The notes below the pieces were generated by a model, which saw nothing but the letters and a program-made list of their open reading frames with translations, did no database searches and was not told where the DNA came from. Positions 1-5,132 of a DNA stretch of 9,156 nucleotides are shown piece by piece (within the stretch, counting starts at the first letter, position 1; every line of letters begins with the position of its first letter). The stretch comes from an uncultured Gammaproteobacteria bacterium (GTDB lineage: Bacteria > Pseudomonadota > Gammaproteobacteria > Steroidobacterales > GCA-2729495). Both the position numbers and the translations under genes were made by a program. The stretch is from NCBI GenBank assembly GCA_937958785.1, contig CALGMY010000113.1:1-9156 (forward strand). The letters are read 5' to 3'.

Positions 1-84
1 GCCCCCGCCCCCGCCACCGCCACCGCCACAACCGGCCAGCGCGACCGCCAGGCCGGCGGCAAGACACAAATCCCTGAATTTCAT
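1..84 (-). CDS. Glycine-rich lipoprotein, N-terminal fragment (cut by window edge)
   Basis: Only the first 28 codons are in the window; the rest lies beyond position 1. Reading leftward from the ATG at 84-82, the protein begins MKFRDLCLAAGLAVALAGC and continues into an unbroken run of nine glycines. This is a typical type II signal peptide: one Lys/Arg patch, a short hydrophobic core and the lipobox LAGC, with Cys19 the predicted lipidated residue. The residue after the Cys is Gly, not Asp, so outer-membrane sorting by the Lol rule is expected. A GGGGA motif about 8 bases upstream of the ATG can serve as ribosome binding site. The glycine tract is a flexible tether common in surface or periplasmic lipoproteins and is encoded by a GC-only repeat that may slip. 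Function cannot be inferred, because the domain after the tether is not visible. Confidence 0.75.
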   Translation of the reverse strand, partial: MKFRDLCLAAGLAVALAGCGGGGGGGGG

Positions 85-149
85 GGCAATTCCCCAATAC
101 GAGCGGCCCGGGTGGGCCAACGGGCCGGCGCCACCTGGGGCAGAGCCAG

Positions 150-178
150 CCATATATGGGTTTCTGTAACCCACATGG
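150..178. promoter_or_regulatory. Imperfect inverted repeat in the lipoprotein leader
   Basis: CCAT (150-153), ATA, TGGGTT (157-162), a five-base loop TCTGT, AACCCA (168-173), C, ATGG (175-178). The inner 6-bp arms are perfect; the outer 4-bp arms are separated by an asymmetric bulge of three bases versus one. It sits at the predicted transcription start of the lipoprotein gene, so it could be an operator or a 5' leader hairpin. It could also fold in the tail of reductase transcripts, but no T-run follows on the minus strand, so a classical intrinsic terminator is not supported. Confidence 0.35.
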
Positions 179-181
179 GAA

Positions 182-211
182 AATTTACCCCAAATGAGAA
201 TTGCCTGTCAA
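182..211 (-). promoter_or_regulatory. Sigma70-like promoter for the lipoprotein gene
   Basis: On the minus strand a perfect -35 TTGACA (211-206) is followed, after an 18-base spacer, by TAAATT (187-182), a 4/6 match to the -10 consensus. It lies in the most AT-rich patch of this part of the window. Transcription would start near 175 and leave a leader of about 90 bases before the lipoprotein ATG. The TGA stop of the upstream reductase gene (210-208) is embedded in the -35 box. The call rests on consensus match and position only. Confidence 0.5.
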
Positions 212-1224
212 CCCGGGTCGTCCCCCGCCGGGTTGTCCAGCACCACCAGGGCCTTGCCCACGTTCTCCCCCCGCATCAGCCGGGCGAAGTGGGTCCCCGC
301 CTGGCCGATGCCGCTGGCCCGGTCCTCCCGGTAGCGCAGGCGGCCGGCCCGGAGGGCGGCACTGACCGTGGCCTCGAAGACCGGCCGCCGGTGCTCGAAG
401 TCGGAAACCACGAGGCCCTTCATCACGGCCCGCTTCAGGATCGGCAAGGCCAGGTCGAGCGGCTTCGAGCGCGCCGGGTCGTTGTAGCGTTCCATGAGCC
501 CGCACAGGATCACGGTGCCGTTGACCCGGAGCACCCCGAAGGCATCGGCCAGCATCTGGCCGCCCACGTTGTCGTGGTAGACGTCGGCGCCCGCCGGCAG
601 GGCGGCGCGCAGGCGTTCGGGGAAGTCCGGTGCCCGGTGGTTCACGCAGTCCCGGAAGCCGAGTTCCCTGGTGACGATGCCGCATTTCCCGGCGGAGCCC
701 GCGATGCCCACCGCCGTCGCGCCCCGGAGCATGGCGAGCTGCCCGACCATCGAGCCCACGGGCCCGAGGGCCGCGGAGACGAGCACGACCTGGTCCGCGT
801 GTACGCCCGCCAGCTCGACGACGCTGGCCCAGGCGGTGAGGCCCGGCATGCCGAGCACGCCGAGCCAGGTCGACAGCGGGGCCAGCGCCGGGTCCAGGAC
901 GACGGCGCGCTCGCCGTCCGCCAGCGCATATTCCTGCCAGCCGCCCGCATGGCGCACGAGTGCGCCCTCCGGGAAGGCCGGATGGCGGGATTTCAGCACC
1001 CGCCCGACCGTCTCGGCGGGCGGCATTTCGCCCGCGCCCAGCGGGGCCGTGCCGTGGCGGCCGGCGATCGCCGAGCGCTGCCAGGGGTCCAGCGAGAGGT
1101 AGAGGTGCCGGACCAGGAACCGGCCGGGGCCGGGCTCCGGCACGGGTTCGTCCACCACCTGGAAATCCCCGGGTTCCGGCACTCCAGCCAGTGAACGGGT
1201 GAGCACGACCTTGTGATTGCGCAT
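208..1224 (-). CDS. NADP-dependent MDR-family oxidoreductase (CurA/PTGR-like enone reductase)
   Basis: A 338-residue cytosolic enzyme of the medium-chain dehydrogenase/reductase superfamily, in the zinc-independent branch that includes E. coli curcumin reductase CurA and prostaglandin reductases. Members reduce the C=C bond of alpha,beta-unsaturated ketones or aldehydes with NADPH. Seen here: the N-terminal GroES-like half with LYLSLDPWQR (41-50) and MPGLTAW (126-132), the Rossmann motif VLVSAALGPVGS (147-158), the cofactor-discriminating stretch GIAGSAGK (173-180), the family signature DVYHDNVGG (214-222) and C-terminal VGKALVVL (322-329). Length matches the family, about 335-345. The ATG at 1224-1222 is the only start that gives the conserved N-terminus; its ribosome binding site is weak. 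The gene is divergent from DUF1838 across 84 bases. Family assignment is firm; the substrate is unknown. A plausible role is reduction of an enone intermediate or detoxification of reactive carbonyls. Confidence 0.93.
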   Translation of the reverse strand: MRNHKVVLTRSLAGVPEPGDFQVVDEPVPEPGPGRFLVRHLYLSLDPWQRSAIAGRHGTAPLGAGEMPPAETVGRVLKSRHPAFPEGALVRHAGGWQEYALADGERAVVLDPALAPLSTWLGVLGMPGLTAWASVVELAGVHADQVVLVSAALGPVGSMVGQLAMLRGATAVGIAGSAGKCGIVTRELGFRDCVNHRAPDFPERLRAALPAGADVYHDNVGGQMLADAFGVLRVNGTVILCGLMERYNDPARSKPLDLALPILKRAVMKGLVVSDFEHRRPVFEATVSAALRAGRLRYREDRASGIGQAGTHFARLMRGENVGKALVVLDNPAGDDPG

Positions 1225-1252
1225 GGGATGAACGTACCTGCCCGGGGGCCTT

Positions 1253-1269
1253 CCGGCTAGACTAGCGGG
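1253..1269. promoter_or_regulatory. Palindrome between divergent genes, candidate operator
   Basis: Perfect inverted repeat GCTAG-A-CTAGC at 1256-1266, extended to CC...GG at 1253-1254 and 1268-1269 with one mismatch pair. It lies between the divergent reductase (start 1224) and DUF1838 (start 1309) genes. A weak -10-like TAGACT (plus strand, 1258-1263) overlaps it, but I find no convincing -35 on either strand. A regulator bound here could control both genes. The evidence is symmetry and position only. Confidence 0.35.
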
Positions 1270-1308
1270 CCTCGCCTCAGGCCCGCAGCAGACAAGGACA
1301 AGACAACG

Positions 1309-2187
1309 ATGGCCATCATCCCCTTCGAGACCAAGACCGACTTCATGAACCCCCGGTGGAACCGGGATGCCTGGGCCCGCATCCAGGCGGACATGGACTC
1401 CAGCAAGGAGCGCATCGGCCACTGCAGCGGCGTCATCCTGGGCGTGAAGCCCGGTGAGAAGCTGAAGCCCCTGCTCGGCTTCCAGACCTTCCTCGCGACG
1501 CGCCTCGTGCCCCTGCCCGACGGCAACATCCGCCGCCTGAACAAGGAAGTGATCTTCTACACGAACCTGAACCGGCTCGGGCAGCCGGGCGAGATCATCG
1601 AGGAGTGGGAGAACCCGTACACGAAGGAGAAGAACAAGGTCGTCCAGGTCTTCAACGACCCCTTCAACTACACCATCAGCGACACCCTCATCCTGGCGCC
1701 CGAGGACTTCCCGGGTGACAAGAGCAAGCTGCCGAAGATCCCGCTGATCTTCCCCTGGCAGCAGCTGAACGACGACATCCTGGTGTTGTCCACGGACATG
1801 CACCTCAACTACCCGAATCCGCTGCAGCCGGACAAGTGGCCGCGGGAATCGGCGGGCCCCAACGCCCAGGTTTCGGAGATGATGCGGTACTTCGTGTCGA
1901 AGAAGGACCTGGAGAACCCGAAGCTCACCGCCGTGCCCTTCCACGGCACGTGGCACCGGGTCACGCCGTGGCTGCCCTGGATGCTGATGGGCCAGGCCCC
2001 GGGCCACTGCATGTACACCTCGACGATGACGGCCTTCGACTCGGTCGACCGGCTGCCGAAGCACGTCGTCGACTACGCGATGAAGCACAAGCCGGACATC
2101 CTGAAGGCGCCGACGGAAGACTACGGCCCGAGCCATTCGAGCCTCGAGCACTACGCGCGCCAGCAGAAGCCGGCGCCGGCGAAGTAG
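1309..2187 (+). CDS. DUF1838 family protein
   Basis: A 292-residue protein that I recognise as DUF1838 from its overall pattern: DMDSSKERIG (28-37), GVKPGEKLKPLLGFQTFL (45-62), a polar stretch RLNKEVIFYTNLN (76-88), EEWENPYTKEKNKVVQVFNDPFN (98-120, with the W-NP and NDPFN elements), and a C-terminal half rich in Trp and His (FHGTWHRVTPWLPWMLMG, 211-228). No signal peptide or membrane segment is evident, so it is probably cytosolic. The family has no established biochemical function that I can state. AAGGA at 1294-1298 gives a good ribosome binding site 10 bases before the ATG, which fixes the start. It is transcribed away from the MDR reductase and lies 87 bases before the quinone reductase, with a REP pair in between. 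The clustered Trp/His/Asp residues look like a ligand pocket, but that is inference. Confidence 0.85.
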   Translation: MAIIPFETKTDFMNPRWNRDAWARIQADMDSSKERIGHCSGVILGVKPGEKLKPLLGFQTFLATRLVPLPDGNIRRLNKEVIFYTNLNRLGQPGEIIEEWENPYTKEKNKVVQVFNDPFNYTISDTLILAPEDFPGDKSKLPKIPLIFPWQQLNDDILVLSTDMHLNYPNPLQPDKWPRESAGPNAQVSEMMRYFVSKKDLENPKLTAVPFHGTWHRVTPWLPWMLMGQAPGHCMYTSTMTAFDSVDRLPKHVVDYAMKHKPDILKAPTEDYGPSHSSLEHYARQQKPAPAK

Positions 2188-2198
2188 CCGGGCGGGCG

Positions 2199-2210
2199 GT
2201 AGGAGCGCCT
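2199..2210 (+). repeat. Partial REP copy, 12 bases
   Basis: GTAGGAGCGCCT lies immediately 5' of the full REP pair that starts at 2211 and repeats its first 12 bases in direct orientation. It ends in the hairpin loop, so it cannot form the REP stem by itself. It is probably the remnant of a slippage, recombination or insertion event at this element. Confidence 0.7.
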
Positions 2211-2264
2211 GTAGGAGCGCCTTCAGGCGCGATTGCTGCAATCCGCGCCTGAAGGCGCTCCTAC
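2211..2264. repeat. REP pair A (BIME-like inverted repeat)
   Basis: Two REP units in inverted orientation with perfectly complementary 21-base arms (2211-2231 and 2244-2264). Each unit has the head GTAGGA, a stem GCGCC, loop TTCA and stem GGCGC. The spacer holds a further inner inverted repeat, GATTGC-T-GCAATC (2231-2243), so the whole 54 bases can fold into one near-continuous hairpin. The GTAG tetranucleotide next to a hairpin is the known hallmark of REPs handled by REP-associated tyrosine transposases (TnpA-REP/RAYT); no such gene is in the window. The element lies between DUF1838 and the quinone reductase and ends 10 bases before the latter's probable GTG start. Confidence 0.93.
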
Positions 2265-2274
2265 GCCGGCCCCC

Positions 2275-3030
2275 GTGCGCGTACTCATCGTCTACGCCCA
2301 TCCGGAACCGGCCTCGTTCAACGCGGCCATGAAGGACGCGTCCGTCGAAACGCTGGTGGCCGCCGGCCATTCGGTCGTCGTGTCCGACCTCTACGCCCAG
2401 GGCTTCAACCCCGTGGCCGGGACGGCGGACTTCACCAGCCGTGCCGACCCGGACCGGCTCGACGTGGGCACCGAGCAGGCCCACGCCGCCCGCACCAGCG
2501 GTTTCGCCCCCGACGTGCAGGCCGAGATCGACAAGCTCCTCGCCGCCGACCTCCTGATCCTGCAGTTCCCGTTCTGGTGGTACTCGGTGCCCGCGATCCT
2601 GAAGGGCTGGATCGACCGGGTATTCGCCTATGGCGTGGCCTACGACTTCGGCCGCACCTGGGACCGGGGCGTGTTCCGGGGCCGGCGGGCCATGCTGTCC
2701 TTTACCACCAGCGCGCCGCCCACCTCCAGCCTGCCCGATGGCCGCAACGGAGACCTGGAGCGCACCCTCTGGCCGCTGCACGCGGGGGTCCTCGCCCTGT
2801 GCGGCTACGACGTACTGCAGCCCTTCGTGGCCCACGCGGTCCGCTGGATCGACGCCCCGGGCCGGGAGGCGATCCTGGCCGCCTACCGGGCGCGACTCGC
2901 GGGCGTCGGCACCGACCGGCCCCTGTTCTTCCAGAAGCTCGAAGACTATGGGGCGGACGGGCGCCTGAAACCCGGCATCGAGCCACGCACGCCTGGCCAG
3001 CACCGGGGTCCACGCCTGCACCTGGACTGA
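2275..3030 (+). CDS. NAD(P)H:quinone oxidoreductase, flavodoxin-fold family
   Basis: A 251-residue soluble FAD/FMN enzyme of the Flavodoxin_2 family (NQO1/MdaB/KefF type), which transfers two electrons from NAD(P)H to quinones or similar acceptors. Seen here: first strand and phosphate-binding loop RVLIVYAHPEPASFN (2-16); the core motif FPFWWYSVPAILKGWIDRVF (98-117); GVAYDFGRTWDRG (120-132); and RRAMLSFTTSAPP (137-149). Length is at the upper end of the family. I choose GTG 2275 because it places the first beta-strand directly at the N-terminus. No Shine-Dalgarno motif precedes it, since REP pair A ends at 2264. The frame stays open back to TTG 2233 inside the REP, so an N-terminal extension encoded by REP sequence cannot be excluded. 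It may be co-transcribed with DUF1838. Possible roles are quinone detoxification or reduction of a pathway quinone; the substrate is unknown. Confidence 0.9.
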   Translation: MRVLIVYAHPEPASFNAAMKDASVETLVAAGHSVVVSDLYAQGFNPVAGTADFTSRADPDRLDVGTEQAHAARTSGFAPDVQAEIDKLLAADLLILQFPFWWYSVPAILKGWIDRVFAYGVAYDFGRTWDRGVFRGRRAMLSFTTSAPPTSSLPDGRNGDLERTLWPLHAGVLALCGYDVLQPFVAHAVRWIDAPGREAILAAYRARLAGVGTDRPLFFQKLEDYGADGRLKPGIEPRTPGQHRGPRLHLD

Positions 3031-3080
3031 ACACCCGAGCTGGCGCGACCGCCCCGCGGCGCGGCCCGGCACGCCGTTCG

Positions 3081-3090
3081 TGGTATAGAT
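3081..3090 (+). promoter_or_regulatory. Extended -10-like promoter element
   Basis: TGGTATAGAT contains TATAGA (3084-3089, 4/6 to TATAAT) preceded by TG at the extended -10 position. It is an AT-rich island in an otherwise GC-rich 92-base gap, 33 bases before the lipoprotein ATG at 3123. No -35 hexamer is recognisable 16-18 bases upstream, which an extended -10 promoter may not need. Transcription would start near 3096. Confidence 0.4.
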
Positions 3091-3122
3091 TCGCGCAGGT
3101 CCCGACCCAGGAAGCGCCCGCC

Positions 3123-4100
3123 ATGCAGACGATGATCCTCCGCCTCGCCCTCCTCGCCGCCGCGCTCGTCGCCGCCGGCTGCGCCTCGGCCCCCCGGGTG
3201 GACCCGGACGTGGCGAAGGGACGCCAGCAGCTCGTGGACGCGATCGACGCCGGCTGGATCCGCGTCGTCGCCAGCGGCAAGGACCGCGCCATCCTGGCCC
3301 GGTACCCGACGTCGAACCCGGGAATGGCCCTGTCCTACATGGTGACGCTGGCCGACTGCCTGCCCCAGCCGGACCTTGCCCCGTTTCCCGAGAAGCCCGT
3401 CGGCCTGTTCAAGGAGATCCTCGAGCGGGGCACGATCCGGCAGGTCGTGCAGACCACCACGAACACGCCCAACGACACGTCGTTCTTCTTCTCTGAGATC
3501 AGCGACGCGCAGTTCCAGGCGGTGCTGGACGAGATCAACGCCCACTACAAGGTGAACCTGAAGCTCGAGAACGTCGTGGTGCCCCCGGGTCCCATGCCCT
3601 CCACCTCGCTGGTGGTCAGCGGGCAGGCGGACATCGTGAGCCAGCTGAACGCCACGGGTGGCGACACCCAGGGCATGCGCCGGCGCACGTCCCGGCGCTT
3701 TTCCTGCACGATGAGCGCCATCAGCCAGTACATCCACATCCCCGCCAGCTCCGCCCTGGCGAAGGAAATCAACACGGTGGACGACCTGGCGAAGCGCAGG
3801 GACCTCAGGATCTGCACGGGGCCGCTCGCCACCCAGACCACCCGGGCCTTCTTCCCCCAGCACAAGGTTTCCACCAAGTACCTGAACGACCTCACCGGCT
3901 GCGACAAGGACGTGCAGGCCGGCAAGGCCGACCTCATCGTCAACCCCCTGCCGAGCCTGTCGATCGGCAATGTGAAGGGCTACAAGTCCGTGCACACGCT
4001 CATTGTCGCGGGCACGCCCATCTGGGTTGCCCGGGAAGACATCCAGTGCGCGGATGACGGCAACCCCCGCACCGAGGACCAGTGCTCGCGCATCGAGTAG
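3123..4100 (+). CDS. Lipoprotein with family-3 solute-binding protein fold
   Basis: A 325-residue predicted lipoprotein. Residues 1-20 form a signal peptide ending in lipobox VAAGC, with Cys20 the lipidation site; the next residues (A, S) favour the outer membrane. The mature part resembles bacterial extracellular solute-binding proteins family 3 (the cyclohexadienyl-dehydratase-like/amino-acid-binding group): GWIRVVASG near 44-52, VVSGQADIV (164-172), the hinge region around SRRFSCTMSAISQYIHIPA (190-208), INTVDDLAKRRDLRI (216-230) and DVQAGKADLIVNPLPS (263-278). Six cysteines after the lipid site (79, 195, 231, 260, 309, 321) could form periplasmic disulfides. AGGAA at 3109-3113 supports the ATG at 3123. 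No ABC permease or ATPase gene is adjacent, so it may be an orphan sensor or scavenging lipoprotein, or an enzyme on this fold. Fold assignment is moderate; ligand unknown. Confidence 0.8.
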   Translation: MQTMILRLALLAAALVAAGCASAPRVDPDVAKGRQQLVDAIDAGWIRVVASGKDRAILARYPTSNPGMALSYMVTLADCLPQPDLAPFPEKPVGLFKEILERGTIRQVVQTTTNTPNDTSFFFSEISDAQFQAVLDEINAHYKVNLKLENVVVPPGPMPSTSLVVSGQADIVSQLNATGGDTQGMRRRTSRRFSCTMSAISQYIHIPASSALAKEINTVDDLAKRRDLRICTGPLATQTTRAFFPQHKVSTKYLNDLTGCDKDVQAGKADLIVNPLPSLSIGNVKGYKSVHTLIVAGTPIWVAREDIQCADDGNPRTEDQCSRIE

Positions 4101-4114
4101 TGATGGGAGAGCCT

Positions 4115-4168
4115 GTAGGAGCGCCTTCAGGCGCGATGCCGAACCCTCGCGCCTGAAGGCGCTCCTAC
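4115..4168. repeat. REP pair B (BIME-like inverted repeat)
   Basis: Two inverted REP units with perfect 22-base arms (4115-4136 and 4147-4168) and a 10-base spacer TGCCGAACCC. Arm sequence is the same as in pair A (GTAGGA head, GCGCC/GGCGC stem, TTCA loop, then GA). It fills most of the 80-base gap between the binding-protein-like lipoprotein (stop 4100) and the DUF1244 gene, and ends 12 bases before that gene's ATG, right before its ribosome binding site. It could terminate or stabilise the upstream transcript; no T-run follows. Confidence 0.93.
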
Positions 4169-4180
4169 GAGGTAGTGACC

Positions 4181-4426
4181 ATGGACAAGCCGACGCAGAC
4201 CGAGCTCGAGGCGGCCGCCTTCCGGCGGCTGCTCGAGCACCTCGACACCCGCAAGGACGTCCAGAACATCGACCTCATGAACCTGGCCGGGTTCTGCCGG
4301 AACTGCCTCGCCAAGTGGTACCGGGCCGCCGCGGAGGAACGGGGCATCCCGCTCCCCGACGAGGCCGCCCGTGAACGCGTGTACGGCATGCCCTACGCCG
4401 AGTGGAAGCAGAAGTACCAGAAATGA
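4181..4426 (+). CDS. DUF1244 family small protein
   Basis: An 81-residue protein that matches the DUF1244 family over its whole length. The highly conserved core DVQNIDLMNLAGFCRNCLAK (26-45) is followed by WYRAAAEERGI and the C-terminal signature VYGMPYAEWK (67-76). A CxxC pair (Cys39, Cys42) could bind a metal or be redox active. The rest is predicted helical, with no signal peptide or membrane segment. The function of the family is not established. GAGG at 4169-4172 lies 8 bases before the ATG at 4181, favouring it over the in-frame GTG at 4175, which would be only 2 bases from the motif. The stop overlaps the start of the membrane protein gene by four bases (ATGA), so the two are almost certainly co-translated. 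Confidence 0.9.
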   Translation: MDKPTQTELEAAAFRRLLEHLDTRKDVQNIDLMNLAGFCRNCLAKWYRAAAEERGIPLPDEAARERVYGMPYAEWKQKYQK

Positions 4427-5082
4427 TGACCCTGCAGAGGGCTGCCAGGATCGCTGCCTGGCTGATCGTCGGCTGCATGCTCGTGCACAACATGAACGCG
4501 CTGTGGCTCGAGCCCACCTATCTCGGCTTCGTCGACAAGACGAAGGACTACGGGGACATGGCGAAGATCCTGAACGCCCAGTTCTCGTTCTCGTTCATTA
4601 GCAGCGGCACGGCGCACATCGTCTGCGGCTTCGCGGTGCTCGTGCTGGGCCTCGCCCTGCACAACCGCTTTCGCTCCCGCCTGCCCGTGGCGTCCCAGTT
4701 GCTGATGATGGCGGCCCTGCTCGCCGGGCTCGGCTTCCTGCTGACCGGCATCAACGACATCCCGGGGGCCGTCTACGGCCGCATCCTCCGGGAACAGAAC
4801 CCGGAGCTCACCAACGTGATCCTGGTGGCGAGCACGATGATCCGGGGCACGGTGAACGTCCTGGCCGTCGCCGGCCTCAGCTGGCTGGCCGGCCAGCTGG
4901 CCTGGATCAACGGCCGGACCCGGGAGTTCCCGCGCTGGTTCACCGGTTACGGGTGGTTGATGGTCCTGCCGGGCATCGTCAGCTTCCCTTTCCCGCCGGC
5001 GGGCTTCATGTACCTGCTCCTGACGATTCCCTGGGCGGCGGCGCTGGGGGTCTGCCTCGGCCGGCCGGCGCAGCCGTCGTAG
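4423..5082 (+). CDS. Polytopic inner-membrane protein of unknown function
   Basis: A 219-residue hydrophobic protein not recognised as a named family. Hydrophobic segments lie at about 8-27, 58-80, 90-110, 131-157, 173-188 and 195-213, so about six transmembrane helices. The first loop (28-57) is polar and includes EPTYLGFVDKTKDYG. Another loop (111-130) holds NDIPGAVYGRILREQNPE. The ATG at 4423 overlaps the DUF1244 stop as ATGA, which makes translational coupling likely. The frame is open to 4402 and a second ATG is at 4426, but neither is better supported. Its stop codon, TAG at 5080-5082, is part of the GTAG head of REP pair C. No catalytic motif is evident. Being locked to DUF1244 suggests a joint role, but nothing shows which. 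Confidence 0.85.
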   Translation: MMTLQRAARIAAWLIVGCMLVHNMNALWLEPTYLGFVDKTKDYGDMAKILNAQFSFSFISSGTAHIVCGFAVLVLGLALHNRFRSRLPVASQLLMMAALLAGLGFLLTGINDIPGAVYGRILREQNPELTNVILVASTMIRGTVNVLAVAGLSWLAGQLAWINGRTREFPRWFTGYGWLMVLPGIVSFPFPPAGFMYLLLTIPWAAALGVCLGRPAQPS

Positions 5083-5132
5083 TAGCGCCTTCAGGCGCGA
5101 CAGGGCCGGATCGCGCCTGAAGGCGCTCCTAC
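5079..5132. repeat. REP pair C (BIME-like) between convergent genes
   Basis: Inverted REP units, 22-base arms at 5079-5100 and 5111-5132 with one mismatch (the left head reads GTAGTA instead of GTAGGA) and a 10-base spacer CAGGGCCGGA. It occupies the entire 46-base gap between the convergent membrane protein and aldehyde dehydrogenase genes and reaches into both. The GTAG head of the left arm supplies the TAG stop of the membrane protein (5080-5082). The GTAG head of the right arm, on the minus strand, supplies the TAG stop of the dehydrogenase (5131-5129). It can act as a hairpin in both transcripts and may separate the two convergent units. Confidence 0.94.

Noticed and set aside
112..1194. 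Long plus-strand open frame opposite the MDR reductase
   Set aside because: No family motif, biased composition, and it lies fully antisense to a well-supported gene.
2211..2264. REP pairs as classical intrinsic terminators
   Set aside because: The hairpins are strong but none is followed by a T-run on either strand, so only a looser role in termination or mRNA stability can be suggested.
208..3072. A 954-codon open frame on the minus strand
   Set aside because: Only its last 338 codons (208-1224) carry a recognisable protein. The upstream part is low-complexity Arg/Gly/Val-rich translation antisense to DUF1838 and the quinone reductase, as expected from stop-poor GC-rich DNA.
2577..3122. 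Upstream extension of the lipoprotein frame
   Set aside because: Overlaps the quinone reductase in another frame. The signal peptide and lipobox start exactly at ATG 3123, with a ribosome binding site before it.
4402..4422. Earlier start for the membrane protein
   Set aside because: It would add seven polar residues overlapping the DUF1244 coding end without a ribosome binding site; the ATGA overlap at 4423 is a standard coupled start.
2211..5132. Regular repeats as a possible CRISPR array
   Set aside because: The repeats are inverted pairs separated by about 0.9-1.9 kb of genes, not direct repeats with short uniform spacers; they have the REP/BIME plan.
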